A stretch of DNA of 31,609 bases, taken from Streptomyces violaceoruber (GTDB taxonomy: Bacteria > Actinomycetota > Actinomycetes > Streptomycetales > Streptomycetaceae). Position 1 is the stretch's first letter. Every line of letters starts with the position of its first letter. The stretch lies in NCBI GenBank assembly GCA_000720805.1, contig JODI01000092.1, positions 1 through 31,609 on the forward strand. The letters are read 5' to 3'. Under the pieces are notes generated by a model. That model made no database searches. It had not been told where the DNA came from and worked only from the letters and a program-made list of their open reading frames with translations. Below are positions 1 to 7,315 of this stretch, piece after piece. The position numbers and the translations under genes were made by a program.

Positions 1-192
1 CAGCCGTGCCGCCCGCGGGTCGACGGCGGCGCGGGCCTGGAGGTGCAGAAATGCGGTGCTGAGGTACATGTCGAGCGAACCGGGAGACTGTTCGAGCCCC
101 TGCACACCCTTCAACACGCTCTGGCCGAGGTGCTCCGCGTAACCCTCGTCGTCAGGGCCGGGCGAACTGTGGCGGGCGATGATGACGCTCAC
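1..192 (-). CDS. Candidate immunity protein, partial (runs off left edge)
   Basis: Read leftwards, a frame opens with GTG at 192-190 and stays open to the window edge (64 codons seen). The residues begin MSVIIARHSSPGPDDEGYAE and continue with well-behaved, high-GC3 codons. Its GTG overlaps the TGA of the upstream toxin gene as GTGA, and an AGGAG lies just upstream inside the toxin gene, so the two are probably translationally coupled. In polymorphic toxin loci the gene directly after the toxin normally encodes the cognate immunity protein, and this is the basis for the call. I recognise no family in the visible part. It could instead be an unrelated hypothetical gene. Confidence 0.6.
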   Translation of the reverse strand, partial: MSVIIARHSSPGPDDEGYAEHLGQSVLKGVQGLEQSPGSLDMYLSTAFLHLQARAAVDPRAARL

Positions 193-2894
193 GGAGTGCT
201 CCTGTCAGAGATGTCGAACTCCCTCATACGGTAGCCAGCGTACTCACCGGCGTTCCTCTCCCCCTTGACCACGATGTAGTCCAGGTTGCCCTGTTTCAGT
301 GCGTCCCTTAGCTTTTCGGCCAGCTTAGCCTCTGCCAGATTCTTCGTTCCTCGCTTTTCCATTTCGCGGATGATGTCGAGGAAATAGTCCCTGGTGCCTT
401 GCGAGACCCGCTTACCACTAGGAAGGTTTCGGGCACCTAGATCTGTGTCAACACTGCTTTTGGCCTCTACGACGACATACCCGCCGTCTTCCCTGCGCCA
501 TACCTGGTCGAACTGGTCATTCCCATTCGCCGGCCCGTCGAGCGGCTCACGCGTTGCGCCTGGATAGCGCTCGGGTATGACGTGATGCTCGGCGACCGCC
601 TCGCCGTACGCCTCGGAAGCGTCGCGCATGCGGACATGCGATTCCTTGTACGTGGAGTGGCTCTCGAGCTTTTCTGCCTCGGTCTCCCAGGTCGGATGCT
701 GGTCGTGGGCCTGCCTGGCCTCCTGCTTCCAGTTGTCCATCGCGGTGTCGTGGTGGACGGCGAGGTGCCGCGTCTCTGCTGCGTCGTTCAGCTTCGAGAC
801 CGCTTCCGGGCTGGCGCTGTCGGGCCCGGTCTTGACCCAGTCGCCGAGGTAGCGGGGTTTGAGCGGTGGCGGAGCATCGTGGACCGCCGTCCATGGGTGG
901 TTGGGGGACTCACGAGTCAACTGGGGTGGTGTCGTGCCGGTTTCGTCGAAGAGTTCCAGGCTCTTCCGGTTGCCGTTGGACTTGTAGTAACGCTCGAAGT
1001 AGCCAGGTTCGTGGTTGGCGCGCTGGACCTGCTCGTCCATGATCTCGCGCTGGCGGGCGGCCTCGTCGGCATGCTGGCCGCCGCCGTTCCCGGTGTCGTG
1101 CTGCTCCGGGTGCTGCCCCGGCGTCTCGTCACCGGCGTGGCCGATGTCATCACCGAATCCACCCGTGTCTCCCAGAGCGTCGTCGCCTGTTCCACCGAGC
1201 TCGTCCACGGTGCCGCCGCCTGGCGGCACTTCGTGTGGGTGGCCGGGAAGGGCGTCTGCGGTGCCGCTTCCAGGCAGGTCGTGGCCGGACGAGGAGGTGC
1301 CTCCGGCACTGAGGTCGTCGGCCTGGCTGCCGGGGACGTGGTCGCCTGTGGTACCTGTCGGGGCAGCCTCGCCCACGCGGGCCGTGGGTGCGATGTCGGG
1401 GGCCTGGCCTGAGGGGAGGTGATCGCCTGCGCTGCCGCCGGGGAGGTGGTCGGCGCCCCTGCCGCCTGGTAGTTCTCCTCCGGCGTGGACGGTGGGCATG
1501 TCGCTGCCGGCGCGGATAGTGGGGGTGGTCGGCACGTCGTCGCCGACGCGGCCCACGTCGCCGAGATTGGTGTCCAGGCTGTTGCCCAGCTTCACCGACT
1601 GGGCGGCCTGGTCTGCGGTGTGGGTGCCCGCGCCGACCAGGGCCGGTTCCTTGACCGGTGAGTCCACGCGCGGCACGTCCGCACCCGACGCCGGGTTGCC
1701 GGAAGTCCCCTTGTCGACCACGTCCGTGGGAGCGTTGTCGACGGTGTTGATCACGTTGCCCTGGTGGTCGAGGAGGTTGCCGTCGCCGTCCATGTACTGG
1801 GCCGGAGACCCCTCCACGCTCGGTAGTTTCGTCGCGCCGGGTGGGAGGACCGGGGTGGCGTGCGGGAGTTGGATGTTGCCGTCCGGGAGCCGCGTCGCGC
1901 CCTCCGGGATCGCAGTGCCCTCGGGCAGGCGCACCGTGCCGTCCGGGAGCTTCAAAGCGCCCTCGGGCAACGTGAACGCACCCTCCGGCAGCGTCGGGAT
2001 GTCGATCGCGCCGACGCCCTTCAGCCCCTTCGCGATGTCGCCGATCTTCGACAGACCCGCGCCGGCGCCCTTGGCGATGTAGGTCATCGGGTCGATGACC
2101 TTCCCCGCCTTGCCCGCCACCGACAGCACCTTCGCGACCGCGCCCGCCTTGCCGGCGCCCGCCGCCGCGCCGCCCGCGCCACCGGTGAACACGGTCGTCA
2201 GGACGTTGAAGGTGACCGCACCGGCCGCACGGCCGGGGTTCTTCCCCCACTCGTCCCACGCCACCAGCGCCTTGCCCGTCTCCTTCATCGCGGTGCGCGA
2301 GTCACGGATCCAGGACGGGAGTTTGTCGTCCGGCAGAGTCCAGAAGAGGGTGCTCATGCCGGGGATCGAGGAGATCGCCAGACCGGTCGCCAGCTGCGCC
2401 AGGCCCTTCCACGCCTGGCCCATCGCATCCCAGCCGCCGAAGCCCACCAGCGTGCCCAGACCCTTGATCGTGCCCCAGATGCCGTCCACGATCAGGCCGT
2501 CCCATACGAACGACTTCACCCAGTGGCCGACCTCGTACCAGTGATGCTTCTCGTCCACCGGGTCGCCCCAGGGAAGTTTCGCGTTCTTCAGATCATCCGC
2601 GTTGAAGCCGTACTGGTCCTTACGGTCCGAACCGTCCCCGGCGACCATCTGCGTGCCGCCCCAGATACTGGTGATCTTGTTGTGGCAGGTCCGCTCCGCC
2701 GCCCAGAACGCCGCCACCGTCGCCGTGATGTCGTCCCGGATCTGGTTGTGCTGGTCGACCTTGTCCTCGTCGTACTCCCACTCGTCGTCGTCCTTGACGG
2801 ACGCCACGAACGTGGTCGCGTCCGCCTTCAGCTGCTTCAGCTTGTCGACCAGCGGGCGGACCTCCGTCGCGTACGACGACAGCGCGCCCGACAC
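189..2894 (-). CDS. Polymorphic toxin with C-terminal PD-(D/E)xK-like nuclease domain, 5' end damaged
   Basis: The product is 901 aa from the GTG at 2894. Residues 1-290 match the conserved region I recall from Streptomyces secreted toxins (SGALSSYATEVRPLVDKL, AAERTCHNKI, KSFVWDGLIVDGIWGTIKGL), with Ala/Gly-rich hydrophobic stretches near 220-260. Next comes an octad-like repeat region (LPEGA.. LPDGT..), then a Gly/Asp/His/Pro linker. The C-terminal domain carries D796, then E810-A-K812 in a VVVEAK strand, the typical D...ExK metal site of restriction-endonuclease-fold toxins, so DNA or RNA cleavage in rival cells is likely. No signal peptide is seen; export by a type VII-like route is inferred from the family. 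The usual N-terminal residues lie upstream in another frame, so this start may be only a remnant. The stop overlaps the next gene. Confidence 0.78.
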   Translation of the reverse strand: MSGALSSYATEVRPLVDKLKQLKADATTFVASVKDDDEWEYDEDKVDQHNQIRDDITATVAAFWAAERTCHNKITSIWGGTQMVAGDGSDRKDQYGFNADDLKNAKLPWGDPVDEKHHWYEVGHWVKSFVWDGLIVDGIWGTIKGLGTLVGFGGWDAMGQAWKGLAQLATGLAISSIPGMSTLFWTLPDDKLPSWIRDSRTAMKETGKALVAWDEWGKNPGRAAGAVTFNVLTTVFTGGAGGAAAGAGKAGAVAKVLSVAGKAGKVIDPMTYIAKGAGAGLSKIGDIAKGLKGVGAIDIPTLPEGAFTLPEGALKLPDGTVRLPEGTAIPEGATRLPDGNIQLPHATPVLPPGATKLPSVEGSPAQYMDGDGNLLDHQGNVINTVDNAPTDVVDKGTSGNPASGADVPRVDSPVKEPALVGAGTHTADQAAQSVKLGNSLDTNLGDVGRVGDDVPTTPTIRAGSDMPTVHAGGELPGGRGADHLPGGSAGDHLPSGQAPDIAPTARVGEAAPTGTTGDHVPGSQADDLSAGGTSSSGHDLPGSGTADALPGHPHEVPPGGGTVDELGGTGDDALGDTGGFGDDIGHAGDETPGQHPEQHDTGNGGGQHADEAARQREIMDEQVQRANHEPGYFERYYKSNGNRKSLELFDETGTTPPQLTRESPNHPWTAVHDAPPPLKPRYLGDWVKTGPDSASPEAVSKLNDAAETRHLAVHHDTAMDNWKQEARQAHDQHPTWETEAEKLESHSTYKESHVRMRDASEAYGEAVAEHHVIPERYPGATREPLDGPANGNDQFDQVWRREDGGYVVVEAKSSVDTDLGARNLPSGKRVSQGTRDYFLDIIREMEKRGTKNLAEAKLAEKLRDALKQGNLDYIVVKGERNAGEYAGYRMREFDISDRSTP

Positions 2895-2911
2895 CGTCTC
2901 CAGGCAAGTTA

Positions 2912-2952
2912 CCCGTGAACTGGGGTATTTGATCCGGTTTGATCACGCTCAA
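2912..2952 (-). pseudogene. Detached N-terminal fragment of the toxin gene
   Basis: A TTG at 2952 (or GTG at 2946) after a G-rich stretch opens a frame reading MSVIKPDQIPQFTGNL. This is the standard opening of the same toxin family as I remember it. The frame does not join the main toxin frame: the sequence passes from FTGNL directly to the codons for LETVSGAL, but one register off. Family members normally have about 70 residues between these two segments (an alpha-helical module containing a QGLSAFY-like motif). The simplest reading is an out-of-frame deletion with its junction near 2911. A sequencing indel alone would not explain the missing residues. Confidence 0.6.
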
Positions 2953-3108
2953 CTGCCCCCGCTCGTCCGCGTCCCCAACCAGGCCATCTCACCTAAGATC
3001 GCATCATCATACAAATCGGCGTGCGGGGCTCGCGGTGTTTTGCGGGTGGCCTGCGCGTGTGTTGCGGGGTGTACTGCAGCGGACGAAGTTCCTTATCGCG
3101 AAGGGACG

Positions 3109-4743
3109 TTACCGCCCAGGGACGCTGCGGCGCCCTCGGGTGTGCGGGCCGCCGAAACTTGGCGGTGGGCCTGTGTCCGGGGCGCCGGCGGGCAGGATGC
3201 CGCCGAGGACGGCGCCGGCGACTCCGCTCGCGTGCTTGGCCTCTCCGGCGAGCGGGTTGCCGTGCAGGCGTACGTCCCGCTCGGCCAGTTCGCGGGACTC
3301 GCGGGCGAGGGCGTCGGCCGTGAGGTGATCCGGAGGGTCGGCGGTGAGGGCCCGGTCCGCCTCCGTCAGTCGGAGGCGGGCCTCAGCGCCCACGGCACTC
3401 CGGTGCGTCTCGACGAACCCGTCCGCCAGGGCCACAGCACTCCGCGCCACGAGCAGCCCCGCCGCCGAGAGGACCCCGGCCCGCCCCAGCGCGAGCGGCT
3501 CGGTCGCCGCCACGATGCGGCGCAGGGCGTCGAGGGGGTCGTACGGGCCACCGGTCATGTCGTCTCGTACGGCGGCCAGGACCAGGTCGGCCCGCCGGAT
3601 GCGGGCGTGCAGCTCGCCAGCCGGTGTGTCCTCGTCCTCTGCTGTGCGTCCCCGTACCCCTGCCAACTCCGCCTCCGCTCCCGTCAGCGCCGCCGGTAGC
3701 AGAGCGGTCGCGGTGCCGAGTTCGGCGGCGAGTCGGTCGACTGCGGTGAGCAGGACGGTGGCCTGGGACACGGCGGCCTCGGCGGCGCGCAGGTGGTGGG
3801 CCGTGCGTTCGGAGGCGGACCAGTCGGCCGACTGGTGCGCCCGGTTGAGGTGGGTGGTGGCGAACACCAGGCGGTCCTTGGCCTGTTCGACGTACCCGGT
3901 GACCGGGGCGGTGGCGGAGGGCGGGTAGCGCTGGGCGAGGTCCGTGAGGGTTGTTTCCGTGGTTGCCGTGCGGGCGGCCAGGTCCCGGAAACGGGTCTCC
4001 GCGACCGTCAGGGCATCGCCGGACTCCCGGTCCAGCGCGCGGAGTTGGTCGAAGGCGGGGGCCTCCGCGTCCAGTCGCCGCCCTGCCTCCTGGCACCGGC
4101 CCACGATCCCCGCGCGTACGTGGCGCCGGGAGGCCTCGTCCGCCGGGACGCCGGCCTCGTACTGCCCCTGTATCCGGAAAGCGGCGGAGAGTTCGGACTC
4201 CGCGTCCCGTACGGCCCGGGCGAAGGGTGCGACGGCCTCGGGACCGAACCTGGCCTCGGCGAAGCCGAGTTCCTCGCGGCTGGTGCGGACCCAGTCGTCG
4301 GCCTCGGCCAGCAGGGCGCGGGACGGTTCGTCCAGGTCGGTCGGCGGCGCGAGAGGTGCGGGCGGTGCGGCGGGGGAGCCGCCGGGCGTGGTGCGACTTC
4401 GGGCTCGTCGGGTGCGGCGCAGGTACCCGTACCCGGCGAGTGCGACTGCGGCGACCACCGCGACGAGCGGCAGGACGAGGTCGGCGGCCGACGCGTCGTC
4501 CTCCTCGGACACGGCGGCACTCGTGCTCGTGGCGGAGCCGGCGGCCCGGGTGGCCCGGGTGGCGGGGGCGGCGGAGGAGGAGGCGGCGGTGCGTTGCGCA
4601 ACCGGGGCATCGGTGTTGATCGTCATCCAGGGCAACAACAGCCACAGGACCCCGATCGCACCGCCCAGCACGGCAAGCCACACCCGCGCGGATATGTGCG
4701 CGGCGGCGCGGCGCGGCCTGCCTCGGATCAAGGATGACGTCAC
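3109..4743 (-). CDS. Two-helix membrane protein, TPM-family relative lacking the TPM domain
   Basis: The product is 544 aa from GTG at 4743 (MTSSLIRGRPRR). There is a hydrophobic segment at about residues 21-40 (VWLAVLGGAIGVLWLLLPW), a short extracytoplasmic Ser/Ala/Thr stretch, a second helix (LVLPLVAVVAAVALAGYGYL) ending in an RRTRRAR stop-transfer, then a long cytoplasmic alpha-helical region with coiled-coil character and a Gly/Pro tail (GGILPAG, PSFGG). The second helix, the SREELGFAEARFG segment and the tail are what I recall from Streptomyces TPM-domain proteins, but the roughly 150-residue extracytoplasmic TPM domain expected between the helices is absent. The longer frame to 4935 is rejected because it crosses the divergent gene's start and repeat. 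Function unknown. Confidence 0.75.
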   Translation of the reverse strand: MTSSLIRGRPRRAAAHISARVWLAVLGGAIGVLWLLLPWMTINTDAPVAQRTAASSSAAPATRATRAAGSATSTSAAVSEEDDASAADLVLPLVAVVAAVALAGYGYLRRTRRARSRTTPGGSPAAPPAPLAPPTDLDEPSRALLAEADDWVRTSREELGFAEARFGPEAVAPFARAVRDAESELSAAFRIQGQYEAGVPADEASRRHVRAGIVGRCQEAGRRLDAEAPAFDQLRALDRESGDALTVAETRFRDLAARTATTETTLTDLAQRYPPSATAPVTGYVEQAKDRLVFATTHLNRAHQSADWSASERTAHHLRAAEAAVSQATVLLTAVDRLAAELGTATALLPAALTGAEAELAGVRGRTAEDEDTPAGELHARIRRADLVLAAVRDDMTGGPYDPLDALRRIVAATEPLALGRAGVLSAAGLLVARSAVALADGFVETHRSAVGAEARLRLTEADRALTADPPDHLTADALARESRELAERDVRLHGNPLAGEAKHASGVAGAVLGGILPAGAPDTGPPPSFGGPHTRGRRSVPGR

Positions 4744-4846
4744 ATTTCGGAGCGTATGAGCAGGAATGCGGGGGCGCGACCGGGGTGGGGTGGGCGGGGT
4801 ACGGGCGCCGGCACGGCGACAGCAGGTGACAGTGGAGGGGAGCGGC

Positions 4847-6031
4847 ATGGAGCGCACCGGGGAGACGGAGCCGGGGGCGACGGGGACGGGGACGGGGACG
4901 GGGACGGGGGAGATTCCCACGGTCAAGGAAGGCACCGCCGAGGAGCAGCCCCATCAGGCCACACCGGAGCCGAGCCCGAGCCCGAGCCCCAGCCCGAAAT
5001 CCAGTCCTCCGAGATCCAGACCCCGCCCCTGGGTCCGCTGGACCCGCCGTGTCGCCCTCGGCCTGGTCCTGATCGTCGTGCTTCCCGTCCTCGCCGCCGA
5101 GATCTCGCTCCGCGTGAACTACACCGGCGACCCGGCCGACGGGACGTACACCAGGAACAAGGACGCGATCTGGCTCGGCCACGCCTGGGTCGACGGGCGG
5201 AAGAAGGACGCCGACGTCACCGCGCTGGCCCGTGAGCTGGAGACCACCGGCATCCGTGACCTGTACGTCCACAGCGGACCTCTGGAGCACGACGGCACGC
5301 TTCCCGGATCGGCCTATCCCAGGGCGCGTTGGTTCATCGACGCCGTACACCGTGCCGCGCCCGGCATCCGTGTCCAGGCCTGGCTGGGTGACGTGCTCGC
5401 CACCGAGAGCCCGGACGGCATGCGGCTGGAGCGCCCGGAGACCCGCGCGGCCGTCGTCGAGTCCACCCGGCAGATCCTGGCCACCGGCTTCGACGGCGTC
5501 CACTTCGACCTGGAGCCGCTGCACTCGGACGACCGGCACTACCTCACCCTCCTCGACTCCCTGCGCCGCGTCACCCGCGCCCAGGACGCGCAGTTGTCGA
5601 TCGCCGCGCACCAGATCGACCCGGTCCCGGGGTTCCACTCCTTCTGGGGGACGGTGGCCGGGCACCCGAAGTGGTGGTCGCAGAAGTTCTTCGGGCAGGT
5701 CGCCCGCCGGGTCGACCAGATCGCGATGATGTCGTACGACACGATGCAGCCGCTGGAGAGCACGTACGGCGGCTATGTCGCCCAGCAGACCTCGCTGGCC
5801 CTGGAGGTCACCCCGGACTCCACCGACCTGCTGATGGGCCTGCCCTTCTACCACGAGAACCGCTTCGGCCACTGGAATCACGCGGAGACCGTCCCCGCCG
5901 CCGTCCGCGGCGTCCGCCTCGGCCTGTCCCGCACGGACGCCGACCGCCCCAACTTCGGCGTCGCCCTGTACGTGGACTTCGCGGCCGAGAAGGGGGACTG
6001 GAAGGCGTACCGCGAGGACTGGGTGCGCTGA
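4847..6031 (+). CDS. Membrane-anchored GH18-like TIM-barrel protein
   Basis: The product is 394 aa. The ATG at 4847 was chosen because GGAGGGG lies about six bases upstream; a GTG at 4832 is the alternative. The N-terminus is cytoplasmic and low-complexity (Thr-Gly repeat, then Pro-Ser repeat to about residue 50), followed by one transmembrane helix at about 69-84. The external domain has DGVHFDLEP (D221, E223), a strand resembling the DxxDxE active-site strand of glycoside hydrolase 18, and QIAMMSYD near 291-298, resembling the GH18 MxYD strand. Together these suggest a barrel acting on a cell-wall or other glycan outside the membrane. Catalytic competence is uncertain because the motif is not the full DxxDxDxE. 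It is transcribed divergently from the TPM-like gene, with 103 bp between the starts. Confidence 0.72.
   Translation: MERTGETEPGATGTGTGTGTGEIPTVKEGTAEEQPHQATPEPSPSPSPSPKSSPPRSRPRPWVRWTRRVALGLVLIVVLPVLAAEISLRVNYTGDPADGTYTRNKDAIWLGHAWVDGRKKDADVTALARELETTGIRDLYVHSGPLEHDGTLPGSAYPRARWFIDAVHRAAPGIRVQAWLGDVLATESPDGMRLERPETRAAVVESTRQILATGFDGVHFDLEPLHSDDRHYLTLLDSLRRVTRAQDAQLSIAAHQIDPVPGFHSFWGTVAGHPKWWSQKFFGQVARRVDQIAMMSYDTMQPLESTYGGYVAQQTSLALEVTPDSTDLLMGLPFYHENRFGHWNHAETVPAAVRGVRLGLSRTDADRPNFGVALYVDFAAEKGDWKAYREDWVR
4880..4909 (+). repeat. Hexanucleotide tandem repeat ACGGGG x5 inside a CDS
   Basis: Five perfect ACGGGG units sit near the 5' end of the GH18-like gene and encode a Thr-Gly run. A second short repeat (alternating CCG/AGC codons, Pro-Ser) follows near 4968-5000. 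The unit length is a multiple of three, so slippage changes the linker length and not the frame. Confidence 0.85.
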
Positions 6032-6175
6032 CACCGGGCCCCGTCGAGGTCCGGCTCCCGGCGGACAGCGGGCCTCGGCGGGGGCGGGGCCTCCGCCGGG
6101 GTTCGGCCTCCCCCGACGCCCGGCCCCCGGAAAACCCGCGGCGGCCGGGTTCCGCCCGGTGCGACGATCCGGCCC

Positions 6176-7225
6176 ATGACCGCCCCGCGCAAGCCCGCCC
6201 CGCCCAAGCCCCCCACCTCCGAGCCCGCCCTCCGCACCCCCCGCACCCCCCTCACCCCCGACGACCTGGCCTCCCTCGCCCGAGCGGCGACCGGCCCCGG
6301 CCGCACCCTCGCCTCCGTCACCCGGCTGCGCGGCGGTACCAAGAAGGGCGTCTACCGGCTGCGGTTCGACGACGACTCCACAGCCGTCGCCTACGTCTGG
6401 TCGGCCGACGAGGACTACTGGGACGCCGGTCCCTCCGACCTCCGTGACCCCTTCTCGCACGGCACGGGCCTCGACCTGTTCAGGGCTGCGCACGACCGCC
6501 TCACCGCCGTCGGCATCCGCACCCCCCGCCTGCTGTACGCCGACGCCACGCACACCCACCTCCCGGCGGACGCGGCGGTGGTCGAGGACCTGCCCGGCCG
6601 CAGCCTGGAGGAGGCGCTGGAGCGGGACCCGGCCGCCGGGCGCGTCGCCCTGGAACGGCTGGCCGACTGGCTCACCGTGCTGCACGCGTACGAAGGGCCG
6701 GTCTTCGGGAAGGTCGCCCTCGTCGACAGGGGCGGTGTCCCGGCCGCGCGTTCCTGCGAACAGCGCGTCACGGAGAGCGCGCTGCGCTCCATCGAGGAGA
6801 CCGTCGTACGGGACGAGCGGATCGCCGCCGTACGGGAGGATCTGGAGAGGGCCGTGCGGGAGCTGTCCGCCGCGGTCCGGCCCCGCGCCCGGTACTCCCT
6901 CATCCACGGCGAACTCGGTCCGGACCATGTCCTGTTGGATGCAGAAGGGGTTCCGGCCTTGATCGACATCGAGGGCCTGATGTACTTCGACGCGGAGTGG
7001 GAGCACGTCTTCCTCAGGATCCGCTTCGGCCGGCACTACGACGCCCTGCGCGCCCCCGGCCTCGACGAGGACCGGCTGCGCCTGTACCGCCTGGCCATGC
7101 ATCTGTCCCTCGTGTCCGGCCCCCTGCGCCTCCTCGACGGCGACTTCCCGGACCCCGAGCCCATGCGGGCGATCGCGGAGTACAACCTGGGCCGGGTCCT
7201 GGACCTGGTCGGGCGACCGCGTTAA
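6176..7225 (+). CDS. Aminoglycoside phosphotransferase (APH) fold protein
   Basis: The product is 349 aa from ATG 6176, with a Pro/Lys-rich leader (residues 1-30). The N-lobe shows a nucleotide-loop-like RLRGGTKKGVYRL near 50-62 and VAYVW near 71-75. The C-lobe has LIHGELGPDHVLLD (H244-E246, D250-H251) in place of the Brenner motif HGDLHxxN, and ALIDIEG (D264) in place of the metal-binding DxD/DFG. The pattern fits the APH/choline-kinase superfamily, which phosphorylates small-molecule hydroxyls. Asp to Glu in the catalytic loop makes real kinase activity uncertain. No good ribosome site precedes the ATG. The gene is followed by a clear terminator, so it is probably monocistronic. The substrate cannot be predicted. 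Confidence 0.72.
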   Translation: MTAPRKPAPPKPPTSEPALRTPRTPLTPDDLASLARAATGPGRTLASVTRLRGGTKKGVYRLRFDDDSTAVAYVWSADEDYWDAGPSDLRDPFSHGTGLDLFRAAHDRLTAVGIRTPRLLYADATHTHLPADAAVVEDLPGRSLEEALERDPAAGRVALERLADWLTVLHAYEGPVFGKVALVDRGGVPAARSCEQRVTESALRSIEETVVRDERIAAVREDLERAVRELSAAVRPRARYSLIHGELGPDHVLLDAEGVPALIDIEGLMYFDAEWEHVFLRIRFGRHYDALRAPGLDEDRLRLYRLAMHLSLVSGPLRLLDGDFPDPEPMRAIAEYNLGRVLDLVGRPR

Positions 7226-7275
7226 GGGTCCCGTGGTCCAGACGTCATGCGTGCTTCGTCTGAACGGGCCCCTTT
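7226..7275 (+). terminator. Factor-independent terminator after APH-like gene
   Basis: Directly after the TAA, GGGTCC (7226-7231) pairs with GGGCCC (7266-7271, one G-U pair) outside an inner CAGACG/CGTCTG stem (7239-7244 with 7257-7262). A short T run follows at 7273-7275. Confidence 0.6.
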
Positions 7276-7280
7276 GTTAG

Positions 7281-7309
7281 TTGTGGGTGAGCTGTGGTCG
7301 TCCTAGCGT
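7281..7309 (+). promoter_or_regulatory. Possible leaderless promoter for methyltransferase gene
   Basis: TTGTGG (7281-7286) and TAGCGT (7304-7309) are separated by exactly 17 bp, the optimal vegetative sigma spacing, and each matches the consensus at four positions. The -10-like box ends six bases before the ATG at 7316, so transcription would start at or next to the start codon. Leaderless mRNAs are common in Streptomyces. This is inferred from spacing only. Confidence 0.35.
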
Positions 7310-7315
7310 CCAGGG

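Noticed and set aside
4744..4935. Longer N-terminus for the TPM-like membrane protein
   Set aside because: The extra residues come from the reverse of the ACGGGG repeat and the divergent gene's start region (PVPVPVPV), so GTG 4743 is preferred.
3383..7102. 1239-codon open frame on the minus strand
   Set aside because: It runs antisense across four genes with clear families or domains; its composition (Arg/Gly/Pro-rich, no domains) is typical of spurious frames in 72% GC DNA.
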